From Verrucomicrobiota bacterium (GTDB taxonomy: Bacteria; Verrucomicrobiota; Verrucomicrobiia; Chthoniobacterales; Terrimicrobiaceae), in the NCBI GenBank assembly GCA_018970255.1, contig JAGWWS010000018.1, positions 1 to 57,553 on the forward strand: a DNA stretch of 57,553 nt, written 5' to 3'. Positions 9,249 through 17,966 of the stretch are shown in pieces. The notes below the pieces were generated by a model, which saw nothing but the letters and a program-made list of their open reading frames with translations, did no database searches and was not told the origin of the DNA. The translations under genes and the position numbers were made by a program. Position 1 is the first letter of the stretch; the number at the start of each line of letters is the position of its first letter.

Positions 9249-10487
9249 TCAGAGGCTTTTTTCAAGAACCTTGAAAATGTCGGTGTTGTCCTTGAAGCCT
9301 TGCAACGCCTCGGCGCCGGGCCCCGTTCCCACCGCCACGGCATCCTCGGCCGTTCCGACCCCCGCGGCCCGCTTGCTCGCCGCGGGCTCGGTGGAAACCG
9401 GTCCCTCGGGCGCCATCCGCGTGCCGGACTCGGGACCCGTGGACCAAGTGATGGAAGGCACGCCCTGCGTGTTGATGCCGAGAAGGGCGGCGCCCTTGTC
9501 ATTGCGGAACGGCGAGGCGTTCAGCCGCAGGCCGCCGACATTCCGCTTCCCCACAACCACGACCAGCGCATCTTCGCCCGCGTAGGCGAGCGCCTCGGCG
9601 ACAGCCTCGTCCAGCGAGAGGATCTCGCGCAGCGTCCGCTCGCCCTCGTTTTGCGAGCCAGACCGCGCCGCGAGCCCGGCATCGACGACCAAAAAATACC
9701 CGCGCGGATTGTATTGGAGGAGGCGGATGGCATTCCGGACCATCGAGGCAAGCGAAGGCTGGCCTGTATCCCCCAAGGGCTCGTTCGCAAAATTCAGGTT
9801 CCCCATGGAAAAAATCCCGAGCGTCCGCGGGCTGCGCCAGAGCGGCAGGCCCTCCAGTTCGACTTCGGTGCGGACGATATCGTATCCACGCCCGCCCATT
9901 TCGCCGATGAGGTCGCGCCCGTCGCTGCGTTGGCCGCCCTTCTCGCGCGGAAGCAAGTCGGCACCGCCACCGCCCAACACCACATCGATGGAACCGGATT
10001 CCGCCAATTGCAGTGCGATGCCCGCATGGTCGAGCGCATCGGGGGTTCCCGCATAGAACGCCGCAGGCGTGGCATCGGTCACAGAAGCGCTCGAAACAAT
10101 CCCCACCGAGCGCCCGCGCTCCCTGGCAATCCCAAGCAGCGTCGGCGACATCCCCTTGGCTGCCGGAACGCCTACAGCGCCGTTGTTGCCTTTTTTCCCG
10201 GTGGCAATCGAGGTCGCCGCCGCAGCGCCATCGGCCACTGCGAAATCATTGGCGTGGGTGGAAACGAGCGCGAGGTGCGGGAGTTTTTCCAGGGTGAGCC
10301 TGTGGTCCGCCCCGCCTTGGTAGTTCCGCGCCGGCGTGAGCACGGAAGGCGTGAGGTTGTCCGCGAGGAAAAGGATGACCGCGAACGGGCGCTGGACGAC
10401 CCAGTTCACATAGAACAAAGCCCCGAGCCCGAGGAAAACGAACAGGCAACCAAGGGCCAGCAGGCGATTGCGGACTTTGTTGCTCAT
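9249..10487 (-). CDS. Membrane-anchored alkaline phosphatase-like protein, probably catalytically dead
   Basis: A 412-residue protein with an N-terminal membrane anchor (residues 9-31) and an alkaline-phosphatase fold. The skeleton is recognisable: ILFLADN...TPARNY (40-56), DGAAAATSIATG...NNGAVGV (86-107), TDATPAAFYAG (137-147), FLVVDAG (266-272) and GPGAE...DNTDIF near the end. The active site does not survive. The nucleophile Ser of the DSA motif is Gly87. The TH of THATPA is TD. The Glu and the D...H..H metal ligands after FLxVE are lost (DAGLAARSGSQ), and the metal-binding DH of the VVVTADH motif is K315-R316. Only the first metal Asp (D43) remains. I start it at ATG 10487 so the anchor opens the protein. 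It probably has a binding or structural role at the membrane. Confidence 0.8.
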   Translation of the reverse strand: MSNKVRNRLLALGCLFVFLGLGALFYVNWVVQRPFAVILFLADNLTPSVLTPARNYQGGADHRLTLEKLPHLALVSTHANDFAVADGAAAATSIATGKKGNNGAVGVPAAKGMSPTLLGIARERGRSVGIVSSASVTDATPAAFYAGTPDALDHAGIALQLAESGSIDVVLGGGGADLLPREKGGQRSDGRDLIGEMGGRGYDIVRTEVELEGLPLWRSPRTLGIFSMGNLNFANEPLGDTGQPSLASMVRNAIRLLQYNPRGYFLVVDAGLAARSGSQNEGERTLREILSLDEAVAEALAYAGEDALVVVVGKRNVGGLRLNASPFRNDKGAALLGINTQGVPSITWSTGPESGTRMAPEGPVSTEPAASKRAAGVGTAEDAVAVGTGPGAEALQGFKDNTDIFKVLEKSL

Positions 10488-10522
10488 GGAAAACAATTGC
10501 GTCCGCCCCGCGCACGGGGCAA

Positions 10523-10528
10523 TATAAA
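10523..10528 (+). promoter_or_regulatory. Candidate -10 element of the tRNA-Gln gene
   Basis: TATAAA lies 11 bases before the mature 5' end of tRNA-Gln, the only A/T-rich stretch in a GC-rich gap, with a weak TTGCGT 20 bases further upstream. The position fits a -10 box for the tRNA. No experimental start is known. Confidence 0.4.
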
Positions 10529-10538
10529 AGACCGCGTT

Positions 10539-10612
10539 TGCCCTGTGGTGTAATGGTAACACAGCGGCCTTTGGAGCCGTTATTCATGGTTCGAGTCCAT
10601 GCGGGGCAGCCA
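10539..10612 (+). tRNA. tRNA-Gln (anticodon UUG)
   Basis: A 74-nt tRNA including an encoded CCA. The acceptor stem TGCCCTG pairs with CGGGGCA with one T-G wobble. The D-arm contains GTAATGGTAAC. The anticodon arm CGGC-CTTTGGA-GCCG places TTG at positions 34-36. The T-arm contains GGTTCGAGTCC. The discriminator base is G, as usual for tRNA-Gln. UUG reads CAA and, by wobble, CAG. The first acceptor pair is a T-A, also usual for tRNA-Gln. The gene is divergent from the phosphatase-like gene and stands alone. Confidence 0.95.
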
Positions 10613-10668
10613 GTCCCGGCAAATGCGTTTCTTGAACCCCTCCCCACCCCGCGGCTAACTTCCGGCCA

Positions 10669-11076
10669 ATGTCCCACCTCCCGAGAGAATGGCGTTTTCT
10701 GAAAGCCGCGTGGGTTTATGCGCTGATCATGACGGGCTCCGCGCAGTCGGCCTCGGAAAAACTCGTCGTCGCACTCAGTGCCACGGTCGCAAGGCTGGAT
10801 GTCGCCTTTTCGCGCCGTCGGCGCAGATTTTTGTTGGCAAAATTGCATCGCGATTGCGCGGGCGCGCAGGCTGATTCAGGGCAACCTCTTGACGCTTCGC
10901 TGGAGCCCTTTCGAAAAATCCCCGAACCCGGCCGCAGCGCGCTTCTGATGCTTTATCTGCGACTTCTACCAGCCGATGAAATCGCCGATGTCGTGCGGAA
11001 ATCCGAGAAGGAACTTCCCGACATTCTCACCGCCGCACGCGACAATTTGGAATCCGCTTTGGAACACACGCCATGA
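10669..11076 (+). CDS. Degenerate sigma-factor-like protein
   Basis: A 135-residue protein that I can only place loosely. Its second half (about 85-130) resembles sigma-70 region 4: a PEPGRSALLMLYLRLLPADEIADVV stretch followed by a helix, like the RxALLLRYxxGLSxxEIAxxL pattern of ECF sigma factors. The N-terminal half could be a worn region 2 with a basic RRRRR patch. It lacks a clear recognition helix with the usual VKSRLxRAR ending. The stop overlaps the start of the next gene (ATGA), and that partner has a single membrane segment, the usual arrangement for a sigma/anti-sigma pair. The pairing is an inference; it may be an unrelated regulator. Confidence 0.45.
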   Translation: MSHLPREWRFLKAAWVYALIMTGSAQSASEKLVVALSATVARLDVAFSRRRRRFLLAKLHRDCAGAQADSGQPLDASLEPFRKIPEPGRSALLMLYLRLLPADEIADVVRKSEKELPDILTAARDNLESALEHTP

Positions 11077-11819
11077 ACGACCAGGCCGCCCGTCGCTTGC
11101 TCGCATGCCATCTCGAGGATCCTTTCGGGGACACTCCGCCGGCTTTTGAGAAGGCGTTGAAAGCCGTTTCCGCATCGGAGGAATTTTCCGCGGACTACAA
11201 AAAACAAGTCCAGCTCGATAGCCGCGCCGTGGCATTGCTGGAAAAAATCGAGGTGCCCGAGGAAACCATTCGGGTTCTCGCCGAGAAGGTCCAGTCGGCC
11301 TCAGACTCCATCCTCAGCCCGCGCAATCCTGCGATGATTTCGGTGGCGATCGGGTTTCTTCTCCTGATCGCGCTTCTCGTTTGGAACTTTTTGGGCCGCC
11401 CTGCAGCCTTCCCGCCCGATGCGGTGGAAATCGCCGAGTCGGCCGTGAAATTCGACGGCGCGACTTTCGAGGACTCCGGCATTCCCGCGGGCGAATTGGT
11501 CGATTGGTTTGTCCTCCGCGGCTTCGATGGATTTTTTGTGCCGCTCGGCTTGGATTCCGTCGAAACGCAAGGCGCAACGATTGCAAAAATCGGTAACCAG
11601 CCGGTTGCTCTGGTGGATACCGCAAATGGTTCGGCGCGCTTCGTCGTCTTCGATCACGATCAACTCGGAATCGAAATCCCGCCCGGCGAGTGGCGGGTGG
11701 CCGACGTCGGCGGCGGGCGCTCTGCGGCCATCCGCCAGCAGGACGGAATGTGTTTCATGGTGCTGATGAAAGGCAGCCCGCAGGATGTCTCGGACTTCGC
11801 GCGGCGGGGCGGCGGATAG
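11073..11819 (+). CDS. Single-pass membrane protein, possible anti-sigma factor
   Basis: A 248-residue protein with a cytoplasmic N-terminal part (1-87), one membrane helix (about 88-110, SVAIGFLLLIALLVWNF) and an extracytoplasmic C-terminal domain. The layout and the ATGA overlap with the sigma-like gene upstream suggest a membrane anti-sigma factor. No zinc-binding HxxxCxxC motif is present in the N-terminal part, so it is not of the ZAS class. The C-terminal domain has a PPGEWRVAD...GMCFMVLMKG stretch of unknown function. A terminator is not obvious before leuC, whose start lies 63 bases downstream. Confidence 0.5.
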   Translation: MNDQAARRLLACHLEDPFGDTPPAFEKALKAVSASEEFSADYKKQVQLDSRAVALLEKIEVPEETIRVLAEKVQSASDSILSPRNPAMISVAIGFLLLIALLVWNFLGRPAAFPPDAVEIAESAVKFDGATFEDSGIPAGELVDWFVLRGFDGFFVPLGLDSVETQGATIAKIGNQPVALVDTANGSARFVVFDHDQLGIEIPPGEWRVADVGGGRSAAIRQQDGMCFMVLMKGSPQDVSDFARRGGG

Positions 11820-11882
11820 ATCGCAGGAGCCGCTCGCGTCTTGCATGGGCGCGTGGCGGGACTAAAGTCTCGCGTCCAAGCT

Positions 11883-13292
11883 ATGAGCCAGACGCTACTC
11901 GACAAGGTGTGGGAGGCTCACACCGTCCGCAAACTCCCGAACGGGGCCACCCAACTCCTCATCGGCACCCATCTCATCCACGAGGTGACCAGCCCGCAGG
12001 CGTTCGGAATGCTCCGCGACCTCGGCCTGAAAGTCCTCTATCCGCACCGCACCTTCGCCACGGTGGACCACATCGTTCCCACCGACGAGCGAGTCGAGCC
12101 GTTCAGCGACGAATTGGCCGATGCCATGATCAAGGCGCTCCGGAAAAATTGCGCGGACAACGGAATCACCTTTTTCGACCTCTCCACGGGCAAGCAGGGC
12201 ATCGTCCACATCGTGGGTCCCGAGCAAGGCATCACCCAACCGGGCACGACCATCGCCTGCGGCGACTCCCACACTTCCACGCACGGCGCGTTTGGCGCGA
12301 TTGCGTTCGGCATCGGCACCAGCCAGGTCCGCGATGTCCTCGCCACCCAAACCATGGCGCTCCACAAACCAAAGGTCCGCCGCATCGAAGTGGACGGCAA
12401 ACTCTCCCCGGGCGTCTACGCGAAGGATGTGATCCTGCACATCATCCGGAAGCTCGGGGTCAATGGCGGGCTCGGATTTGCCTATGAATACGCGGGCTCG
12501 ACCTTCGACGCCTTCACACAGGAAGAGCGCATGACCGTTTGCAACATGTCCATCGAGGGCGGCGCGCGCGTGGGCTATGTGAATCCGGACGCCACGACTT
12601 TCGAATATCTCAAAGGGCGCGCCTACTCGCCGAAGGGTGCGCATTGGGACGCGGCGGTCGCCCGTTGGAAAGCCACTGCGTCGGATGCCAACGCGAACTA
12701 CGACGACATCGTCCGCTACAAAGCCGGCGAAATTTCGCCCACGGTCACTTGGGGCATCAATCCGGGGCAGGCGATTTTCATCGACGAAAAAGTCCCGTTC
12801 CCGAACGAACTCCCCGAGAAAGACCGCGCCACCGCCGAAGAAGCCCTCGCGCACATGAACCTGAAATCCGGCGCTCCCATCAAGGGGACCAAAGTCGATG
12901 TCGCATTTCTCGGCAGCTGCACGAACGGGCGGCTCAGCGACCTCCAGGAAGTCGCGCGCCACATCAAGGGGCGCAAAGTCCGCAACGGAGTGAAGGCAAT
13001 CGTCGTCCCCGGTTCGCAGGGCGTCGCCTCCGTCGCCGAAAGCATGGGTCTCGCCGAAATCTTCCGCGGCGCGGGCTTCGAATGGCGCGGCGCGGGCTGC
13101 TCGATGTGCCTCGGCATGAACCCAGACAAACTCGTCGGCGAACAACTCTGCGCCAGCTCGAGCAACCGCAACTTCAAGGGTCGCCAAGGCAGCCCCACGG
13201 GACGCACCGTCCTGATGTCCCCGCTCATGGTCGCCGCCGCCGCCGTCACGGGTGAAATCGCCGACGCCCGAGAAGTCTTCGGCGTGAACTAA
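11883..13292 (+). CDS. leuC: 3-isopropylmalate dehydratase large subunit
   Basis: A 469-residue aconitase-family protein that with LeuD isomerises 2-isopropylmalate to 3-isopropylmalate in leucine synthesis. The [4Fe-4S] cluster cysteines are visible in FLGSCTNGR and [10 protein letters not shown], and substrate-site landmarks include [15 protein letters not shown]. The ATG at 11883 ([13 protein letters not shown]) is the family's normal start; the reading frame is open 14 codons further up, but those lie in the short intergenic gap. leuD follows 38 bases downstream. No leuA or leuB is present, so the leucine pathway genes are split. Confidence 0.97.
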   Translation: MSQTLLDKVWEAHTVRKLPNGATQLLIGTHLIHEVTSPQAFGMLRDLGLKVLYPHRTFATVDHIVPTDERVEPFSDELADAMIKALRKNCADNGITFFDLSTGKQGIVHIVGPEQGITQPGTTIACGDSHTSTHGAFGAIAFGIGTSQVRDVLATQTMALHKPKVRRIEVDGKLSPGVYAKDVILHIIRKLGVNGGLGFAYEYAGSTFDAFTQEERMTVCNMSIEGGARVGYVNPDATTFEYLKGRAYSPKGAHWDAAVARWKATASDANANYDDIVRYKAGEISPTVTWGINPGQAIFIDEKVPFPNELPEKDRATAEEALAHMNLKSGAPIKGTKVDVAFLGSCTNGRLSDLQEVARHIKGRKVRNGVKAIVVPGSQGVASVAESMGLAEIFRGAGFEWRGAGCSMCLGMNPDKLVGEQLCASSSNRNFKGRQGSPTGRTVLMSPLMVAAAAVTGEIADAREVFGVN

Positions 13293-13330
13293 CCCGCATT
13301 CCCCATTTCGCATTTCGAATTTTTAAAAAC

Positions 13331-13933
13331 ATGGCTCTCGAAAAAATCACCCAAGTCGCCGGACGCGGCGTTTATGTCCCCGGCGACGACCTCGATACCG
13401 ACCGCATCATCCCTGCGCGCTTCATGAAGTGCATCACCTTCGACGGACTCGGGGAGTTTGCGTTCTACGACGCTCGCGCCTTTGCCAAGGAAGCCGGTGA
13501 AGTCCATCCGCTCGACGACGCCCGTTTCCAAGGCGCATCGATTCTGCTCTCCGGCTCCAACTTCGGCTGCGGCAGTTCCCGCGAACACGCCCCTCAGGCG
13601 CTCTACCGTTTTGGAATCCGTGCGATTGTCGCCGAGAGTTTCGCGGAAATCTTTTTCGGCAACTCCATCACGCTCGGCATGCCTTGCGTCGTGGCGAAGG
13701 GCGCTGACATCCGCGCCATCGCAAAAATCATCGAATCCGATCCGCAAGCCACACTCACGCTGGACCTCAACGAACGGAAAATCTCCATCGCGGACACCGA
13801 TTTCCCCGTGGAAATCGCGCCGCATGCCCACGAGGCGCTTGTGACCGGGCGCTGGGATGCGATTGCGGATTTGCTGGAAGGCGTCGATGCCGTGCGCACC
13901 CGCGCCGCCAGCCTGCCATACATGGCGGCTTGA
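13331..13933 (+). CDS. leuD: 3-isopropylmalate dehydratase small subunit
   Basis: A 200-residue swivel-domain subunit of isopropylmalate isomerase. Characteristic motifs are DDLDTDRIIPARFMK (about 19-33) and GSNFGCGSSREHAPQAL (about 76-92). It pairs with LeuC immediately upstream, and the length is usual for the family. Two oligopeptide-type permease genes begin 18 bases after it, so the leuCD transcript may run on into them, although they have no evident link to leucine synthesis. Confidence 0.96.
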   Translation: MALEKITQVAGRGVYVPGDDLDTDRIIPARFMKCITFDGLGEFAFYDARAFAKEAGEVHPLDDARFQGASILLSGSNFGCGSSREHAPQALYRFGIRAIVAESFAEIFFGNSITLGMPCVVAKGADIRAIAKIIESDPQATLTLDLNERKISIADTDFPVEIAPHAHEALVTGRWDAIADLLEGVDAVRTRAASLPYMAA

Positions 13934-13951
13934 AGCGCCGCCCGTGGCCCG

Positions 13952-14872
13952 ATGATCGCAACGCTCGCCCGGCGGCTCATCGGATTGGTGGCGGTCCTTT
14001 TTTGCGTCGTCTCGATCACATTCCTCCTCATCCGGATTTCCCCCGGCGGACCATTCGACGGTGAGCGAAAAATTCCGCCGGCGATCGAGAAGCAACTTCT
14101 CCAAAAATACAAACTCGATGGCACGCTGTGGCAGCAATACAGCGGCTACATCTCCGACCTCCTCCGCGGCGACCTTCGGCTCTCCACGAAATACCGCAAC
14201 CGCTCGGTCAACGAAATCCTCGCCCAAACCCTGCCGGTCACACTCGCACTTGGCGGCACGGCGTTCCTCATCGCCACCTTCGCGGGCATCTGGCTCGGGA
14301 CGATTGCAGCGATGCACCGCCAAACTTGGCGTGACCATGCCGCGATGTTTGCTGCACTCGCGGCGATTTCGCTGCCCTCCTACATCACAGGTCCGCTGTT
14401 CATCCTGCTCTTCGCGCTGATGCTCGGCTGGCTGCCAGCCGGCGGCTGGGGCGGGCTTTCGCATTTGGTCCTTCCAGCCATCGTCCTCGCCGCACCGGCA
14501 GCGGCGGTGATCGCGCGGCTCATGCGCGGGAGCATGGTTGAAACGCTGCAACAGGATTTCGTCCGAACCGCCCGCGCGAAGGGTCTCCGCGAATCCACAG
14601 TGGTTTACCGCCATGCCCTCCGGATCGCAGTGCTTCCCGTTGTCTCCTACCTCGGTCCGCTTGCCGCGCACCTGCTCACGGGTTCCATCGTGGTCGAAAC
14701 GGTTTTTCACATTCCCGGCGCCGGCGGGTTTTTCGTCCACTCGATCCTGAACCGCGACGGCTTCCTGCTCGGCGGAATGGTCATCGTCTATTGCACGATG
14801 CTCGTCGCCTTCAACCTCGCGGTCGACCTCGCCTACGGTTGGCTCGACCGCCGCATCAAGTCCGATGCTTGA
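13952..14872 (+). CDS. Oligopeptide-type ABC transporter permease (OppB/DppB family)
   Basis: A 306-residue inner-membrane permease. The N-terminal TM (MIATLARRLIGLVAVLFCVVS), the ISPGGPFDGE loop and the EAA motif near VETLQQDFVRTARAKGL define the OppB/DppB family, which imports peptides, nickel or related solutes. The last eight bases overlap the next permease gene, so the two are cotranslated. No substrate-binding protein and no OppD/OppF ATPases are in the window; these must be encoded elsewhere, so the substrate cannot be inferred. Confidence 0.93.
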   Translation: MIATLARRLIGLVAVLFCVVSITFLLIRISPGGPFDGERKIPPAIEKQLLQKYKLDGTLWQQYSGYISDLLRGDLRLSTKYRNRSVNEILAQTLPVTLALGGTAFLIATFAGIWLGTIAAMHRQTWRDHAAMFAALAAISLPSYITGPLFILLFALMLGWLPAGGWGGLSHLVLPAIVLAAPAAAVIARLMRGSMVETLQQDFVRTARAKGLRESTVVYRHALRIAVLPVVSYLGPLAAHLLTGSIVVETVFHIPGAGGFFVHSILNRDGFLLGGMVIVYCTMLVAFNLAVDLAYGWLDRRIKSDA

Positions 14873-15761
14873 TCCCCGCACCATCCGGCGCGCCGCGAAA
14901 AACCCCGCCGCCATGGTTTCCGCCGCTTTGCTAATTGCCATGGTTTGCGCCTGCGTTTTCGGACCCATGTTCATGCCGGCGTCCCTTGGCGACCCGGGTC
15001 CGAACCAATACGCCCCGCCCTCATGGGAACACCCGTTCGGCACCGACCTCAACGGGCGAGATGTCCTCTACCGCGTCCTCACCGGTGGGCGCGTCTCACT
15101 CCTCGTGGGGCTTTGCGGTGCACTCGTGAGCCTTTTCATCGGAACACTCTGGGGACTTGTCGCAGGCTACGCGGGCGGGCGCGTCGATGCGCTGATGATG
15201 CGCTTCGTGGACATCCTGTATTCGGTCCCGCGGCTGATTTTCATCCTGATTGCGATCAATGCCTTCAACGCCGGACTCCAGGAATGGGCGTCGCGAGAAG
15301 GATTGGCTTGGCTCGTCCAATCCTCCCGCATCGCGATCCTCATCATCACGCTCGGCTTCATCGAATGGCTGACCATGGCGCGAATCGTCCGCGGTCAGGT
15401 CCTCTCGCTCAAGGAGCGGCAATTCGTCGCGGCGGCGCGCGCCCTCGGGCAATCCCATTTCAAAATCCTCTTCCGCCACCTGCTGCCGAACCTCCTCGGC
15501 ATCGTGCTCGTTTACCTCACCCTCACGATCCCTGCCGTGATCATCGACGAATCGTTCCTGAGTTTCCTCGGGCTCGGAATCCAAGCCCCGCAAGCCAGCT
15601 GGGGTTCGCTGCTCGCCGACGGCGCAGGCGCCATCAATCCGGTCCGAAGTTTCTGGTGGCTCCTCGTTTTCCCTGCGGGCGCCATGGCGCTGACCCTCCT
15701 CGCGCTGAACTTCCTCGGCGATGCCCTGCGCGACGCGTTCGACACCCGCACGCGCGACTGA
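14865..15761 (+). CDS. Oligopeptide-type ABC transporter permease (OppC/DppC family)
   Basis: A 298-residue partner of the preceding permease. It has the OppC-type N-terminal region (HPFGTDLNGRDVLYRVLTGGRVSL), several TM helices and the EAA loop in LSLKERQFVAAARALG. C-terminal landmarks are FLSFLGLGIQAPQASWGSL and a TM ending near FLGDALRDAFDTR, as in other OppC/DppC proteins. It ends with its stop codon immediately against the stop of the convergent MATE gene at 15762, leaving no room for a conventional terminator between them. Confidence 0.93.
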   Translation: MLDPRTIRRAAKNPAAMVSAALLIAMVCACVFGPMFMPASLGDPGPNQYAPPSWEHPFGTDLNGRDVLYRVLTGGRVSLLVGLCGALVSLFIGTLWGLVAGYAGGRVDALMMRFVDILYSVPRLIFILIAINAFNAGLQEWASREGLAWLVQSSRIAILIITLGFIEWLTMARIVRGQVLSLKERQFVAAARALGQSHFKILFRHLLPNLLGIVLVYLTLTIPAVIIDESFLSFLGLGIQAPQASWGSLLADGAGAINPVRSFWWLLVFPAGAMALTLLALNFLGDALRDAFDTRTRD

Positions 15762-17117
15762 TCACGCGCGAACGGCAGCGGACACCTTCGCCGCGAGCCG
15801 CCATCCCATCGCCACGGCGGCGACGAAGAGACCGAAAACAAAACCAACCCAGATCCCCGGCGCGCCCATCCCGGCTTCGAAAGCCAGAAACCAACACACC
15901 GGCAGCGCCGCCACCCAATACGAAAGAACCCCGATTCCAAAAGGCACCGCCGTATCCCGAAAACCCCGCAACGCCCCCGAGGAGACAATCTGGATTCCAT
16001 CGAAGACTTGGAAAAAACCCGCAAGAACGAGCAACCGCACGGTCAACTCCCGAACTTCCAGATCCGTGGTGAATGCCGCCGCCACCGCACCGCCGAGCAC
16101 AAAATAGCCCGCCGCGAAAATCGCCATGACCGCCATGGTCAATCCAATCACCCCGCCCGTGATGAACGGCAGCCTCTCCCTCCGCCCCGCACCCAGCGCA
16201 TGCCCGACCCTCACGCTCGCAGCCTGCGCCAATCCGAGTGGCACCATGAAAGTCGTCGCCGCGCAGGTCAGCGCGATTTGGTGGGCGGCAAGCGGGATGA
16301 TGCCGAGCCAGCCCATCATCAACGAGCCAAACGAAAACCCCGTGATCTCGCTGAGATTCAGCCCACCCGTGTGGATACCGATTCCCAACAGCTTCCGGCA
16401 TTCCGCCACAAGCCCCGGACCGAACCACTCCACCGGCAATGCCTGCCTCAACCCCATCGAAAGCACCGGATACGCCAGCACCCCGAACATCACCGCAACC
16501 CTGCTCAGCAGCGTCGCCAACCCCGCGCCCTCCAGCCCCATCGCCGTGGCACCGAGGTTCCCGTAAATAAAAACCCAGTTCAGGAAAACATTCAGCCCGA
16601 CGCCCGCGATCATGATCCAAAACGGCGCCCAGGGTCGCGCGAGGGCTTCGCAAAAATTCTTCGCCGCTCCCGTTGCGAAAACCGGAATGAACGACCATGC
16701 GCAAAGAATAAAATACCCGCCCGCCTCGCGGTTCACCGCTTCCGGTTGCCCGAGCAATCCAAGATGCGGCAATACAAAGTGCGCCCCCACCGCCATCAAC
16801 AGCCCCATCGCCCCCCCGATCGCCAGCCCCCCGCGCAACGCCTCGCCCGCCCGGCGAAGTTTCCCCGAACCGAGGGCATGCGCCGCCGCCACGCTCACCG
16901 CCGACAAAATCCCGAACCCGAAAACCAGCGGCACCGCCAGCACCGTGTTCGCAAACCCGCAAGCCGCCAGCGGCACCACTCCCACATGCCCGACCATCAC
17001 CGTGTCCGCGATGCCCATCAGCATCTGCCCGACGAACCCCGCCACGATTGGCGCCGCCAACGCGAGGGTCCGCCGGTTTTCAGAAACCAACTCCCCGAGA
17101 ATCCGGGATGCGCGCAT
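15762..17117 (-). CDS. MATE family multidrug/Na+ efflux transporter
   Basis: A 451-residue protein with about twelve TM helices in two homologous halves. It has the NorM-type opening (LALAAPIVAGFVGQMLMGIADTVMVGHVG) and the repeated GxxxxxxA pattern. Members export cationic drugs or dyes by Na+ or H+ antiport; the substrate here is unknown. The start at 17117 gives the typical N-terminus. It is preceded on the same strand by the YmdB-type gene, whose stop lies only eight bases upstream of this start, so they may be cotranscribed. Confidence 0.92.
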   Translation of the reverse strand: MRASRILGELVSENRRTLALAAPIVAGFVGQMLMGIADTVMVGHVGVVPLAACGFANTVLAVPLVFGFGILSAVSVAAAHALGSGKLRRAGEALRGGLAIGGAMGLLMAVGAHFVLPHLGLLGQPEAVNREAGGYFILCAWSFIPVFATGAAKNFCEALARPWAPFWIMIAGVGLNVFLNWVFIYGNLGATAMGLEGAGLATLLSRVAVMFGVLAYPVLSMGLRQALPVEWFGPGLVAECRKLLGIGIHTGGLNLSEITGFSFGSLMMGWLGIIPLAAHQIALTCAATTFMVPLGLAQAASVRVGHALGAGRRERLPFITGGVIGLTMAVMAIFAAGYFVLGGAVAAAFTTDLEVRELTVRLLVLAGFFQVFDGIQIVSSGALRGFRDTAVPFGIGVLSYWVAALPVCWFLAFEAGMGAPGIWVGFVFGLFVAAVAMGWRLAAKVSAAVRA

Positions 17118-17125
17118 CGTTGCCC

Positions 17126-17917
17126 TCAGGACGGCTCGACCACCCTGCGGAAGCGCTCGATCGATTGCGCCCGCCCGCTCGCCGGATCAATCCCGATGAG
17201 CGCGCCGCAAACATGCACCCGCCCGCGCGTGATCGGGAATTTCGAGGGCATGCAATCGAGGAACTTTTTCACCACCGCCGCCGGTTCCCGCCCGAGGATC
17301 GATTCCGTTCCGCCGCACATCCCCGCGTCGCAAAGAAACGCCGTCCCGCCAGGCAGGATGCGCTCGTCCGCCGTCTGCACATGCGTGTGCGTGCCCACCA
17401 CGCCGGAGACGATCCCGTCGAGGTGCCAAGCCATCGCCGTCTTCTCGCTCGTCGTCTCGCCATGCACATCCACGAAGATGACCGGCGTCTCGGCGCGCAA
17501 CCTCTCCGCCTCCGCCCGCGCCGCGAGGAACGGATTTTCGAGTTGCTGCCCCATGAACGTCCGGCACTGCACATTCATCACGGCGATTTTCCCCTTTGCG
17601 GTATCGAGCACGATGCTGCCCTGCCCCGGCACGCCGGGCGGGTAGTTGATCGGGCGCAACATCCGCGGCTCCGTCGGCAGATACGGCACGATTTCCTTCT
17701 CGTCCCAAATGTGGTCGCCGCTCGTGATCACCGCCACGCCGCTGCGCAACAGGTCGATCGCGATCTTCGGCGAAATGCCCCGCCCGTTCGCCGCATTCTC
17801 GCCGTTCGCCACCACGAAATCCGCGGTGCCGTCCCGCAAGACCTCCGCCACCACCGCCTTCGCGGCATTCCTGCCGGGCTCGCCGACGATGTCCCCCAAA
17901 AAAAGCAAACGGATCAT
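17126..17917 (-). CDS. YmdB-type metallophosphoesterase
   Basis: A 263-residue calcineurin-like phosphoesterase. Metal-ligand motifs are visible: FLGDIVGEPGR (residues 5-15), NGENAA, GDHIWD, DVHGE and VGTHTHVQTADE. The family (TIGR00282 type) includes YmdB of Bacillus, a phosphodiesterase acting on 2',3'-cyclic nucleotides that influences biofilm and spore gene expression; the role here is inferred from family only. The start at 17917 is 50 bases from the GTG start of the divergent amidase gene, so both promoters must lie in or around that short gap. Confidence 0.9.
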   Translation of the reverse strand: MIRLLFLGDIVGEPGRNAAKAVVAEVLRDGTADFVVANGENAANGRGISPKIAIDLLRSGVAVITSGDHIWDEKEIVPYLPTEPRMLRPINYPPGVPGQGSIVLDTAKGKIAVMNVQCRTFMGQQLENPFLAARAEAERLRAETPVIFVDVHGETTSEKTAMAWHLDGIVSGVVGTHTHVQTADERILPGGTAFLCDAGMCGGTESILGREPAAVVKKFLDCMPSKFPITRGRVHVCGALIGIDPASGRAQSIERFRRVVEPS

Positions 17918-17966
17918 CGACCCTTTTTATCGCAAGACCGCGCGAACGCATTTAAAAAACTCGCCC

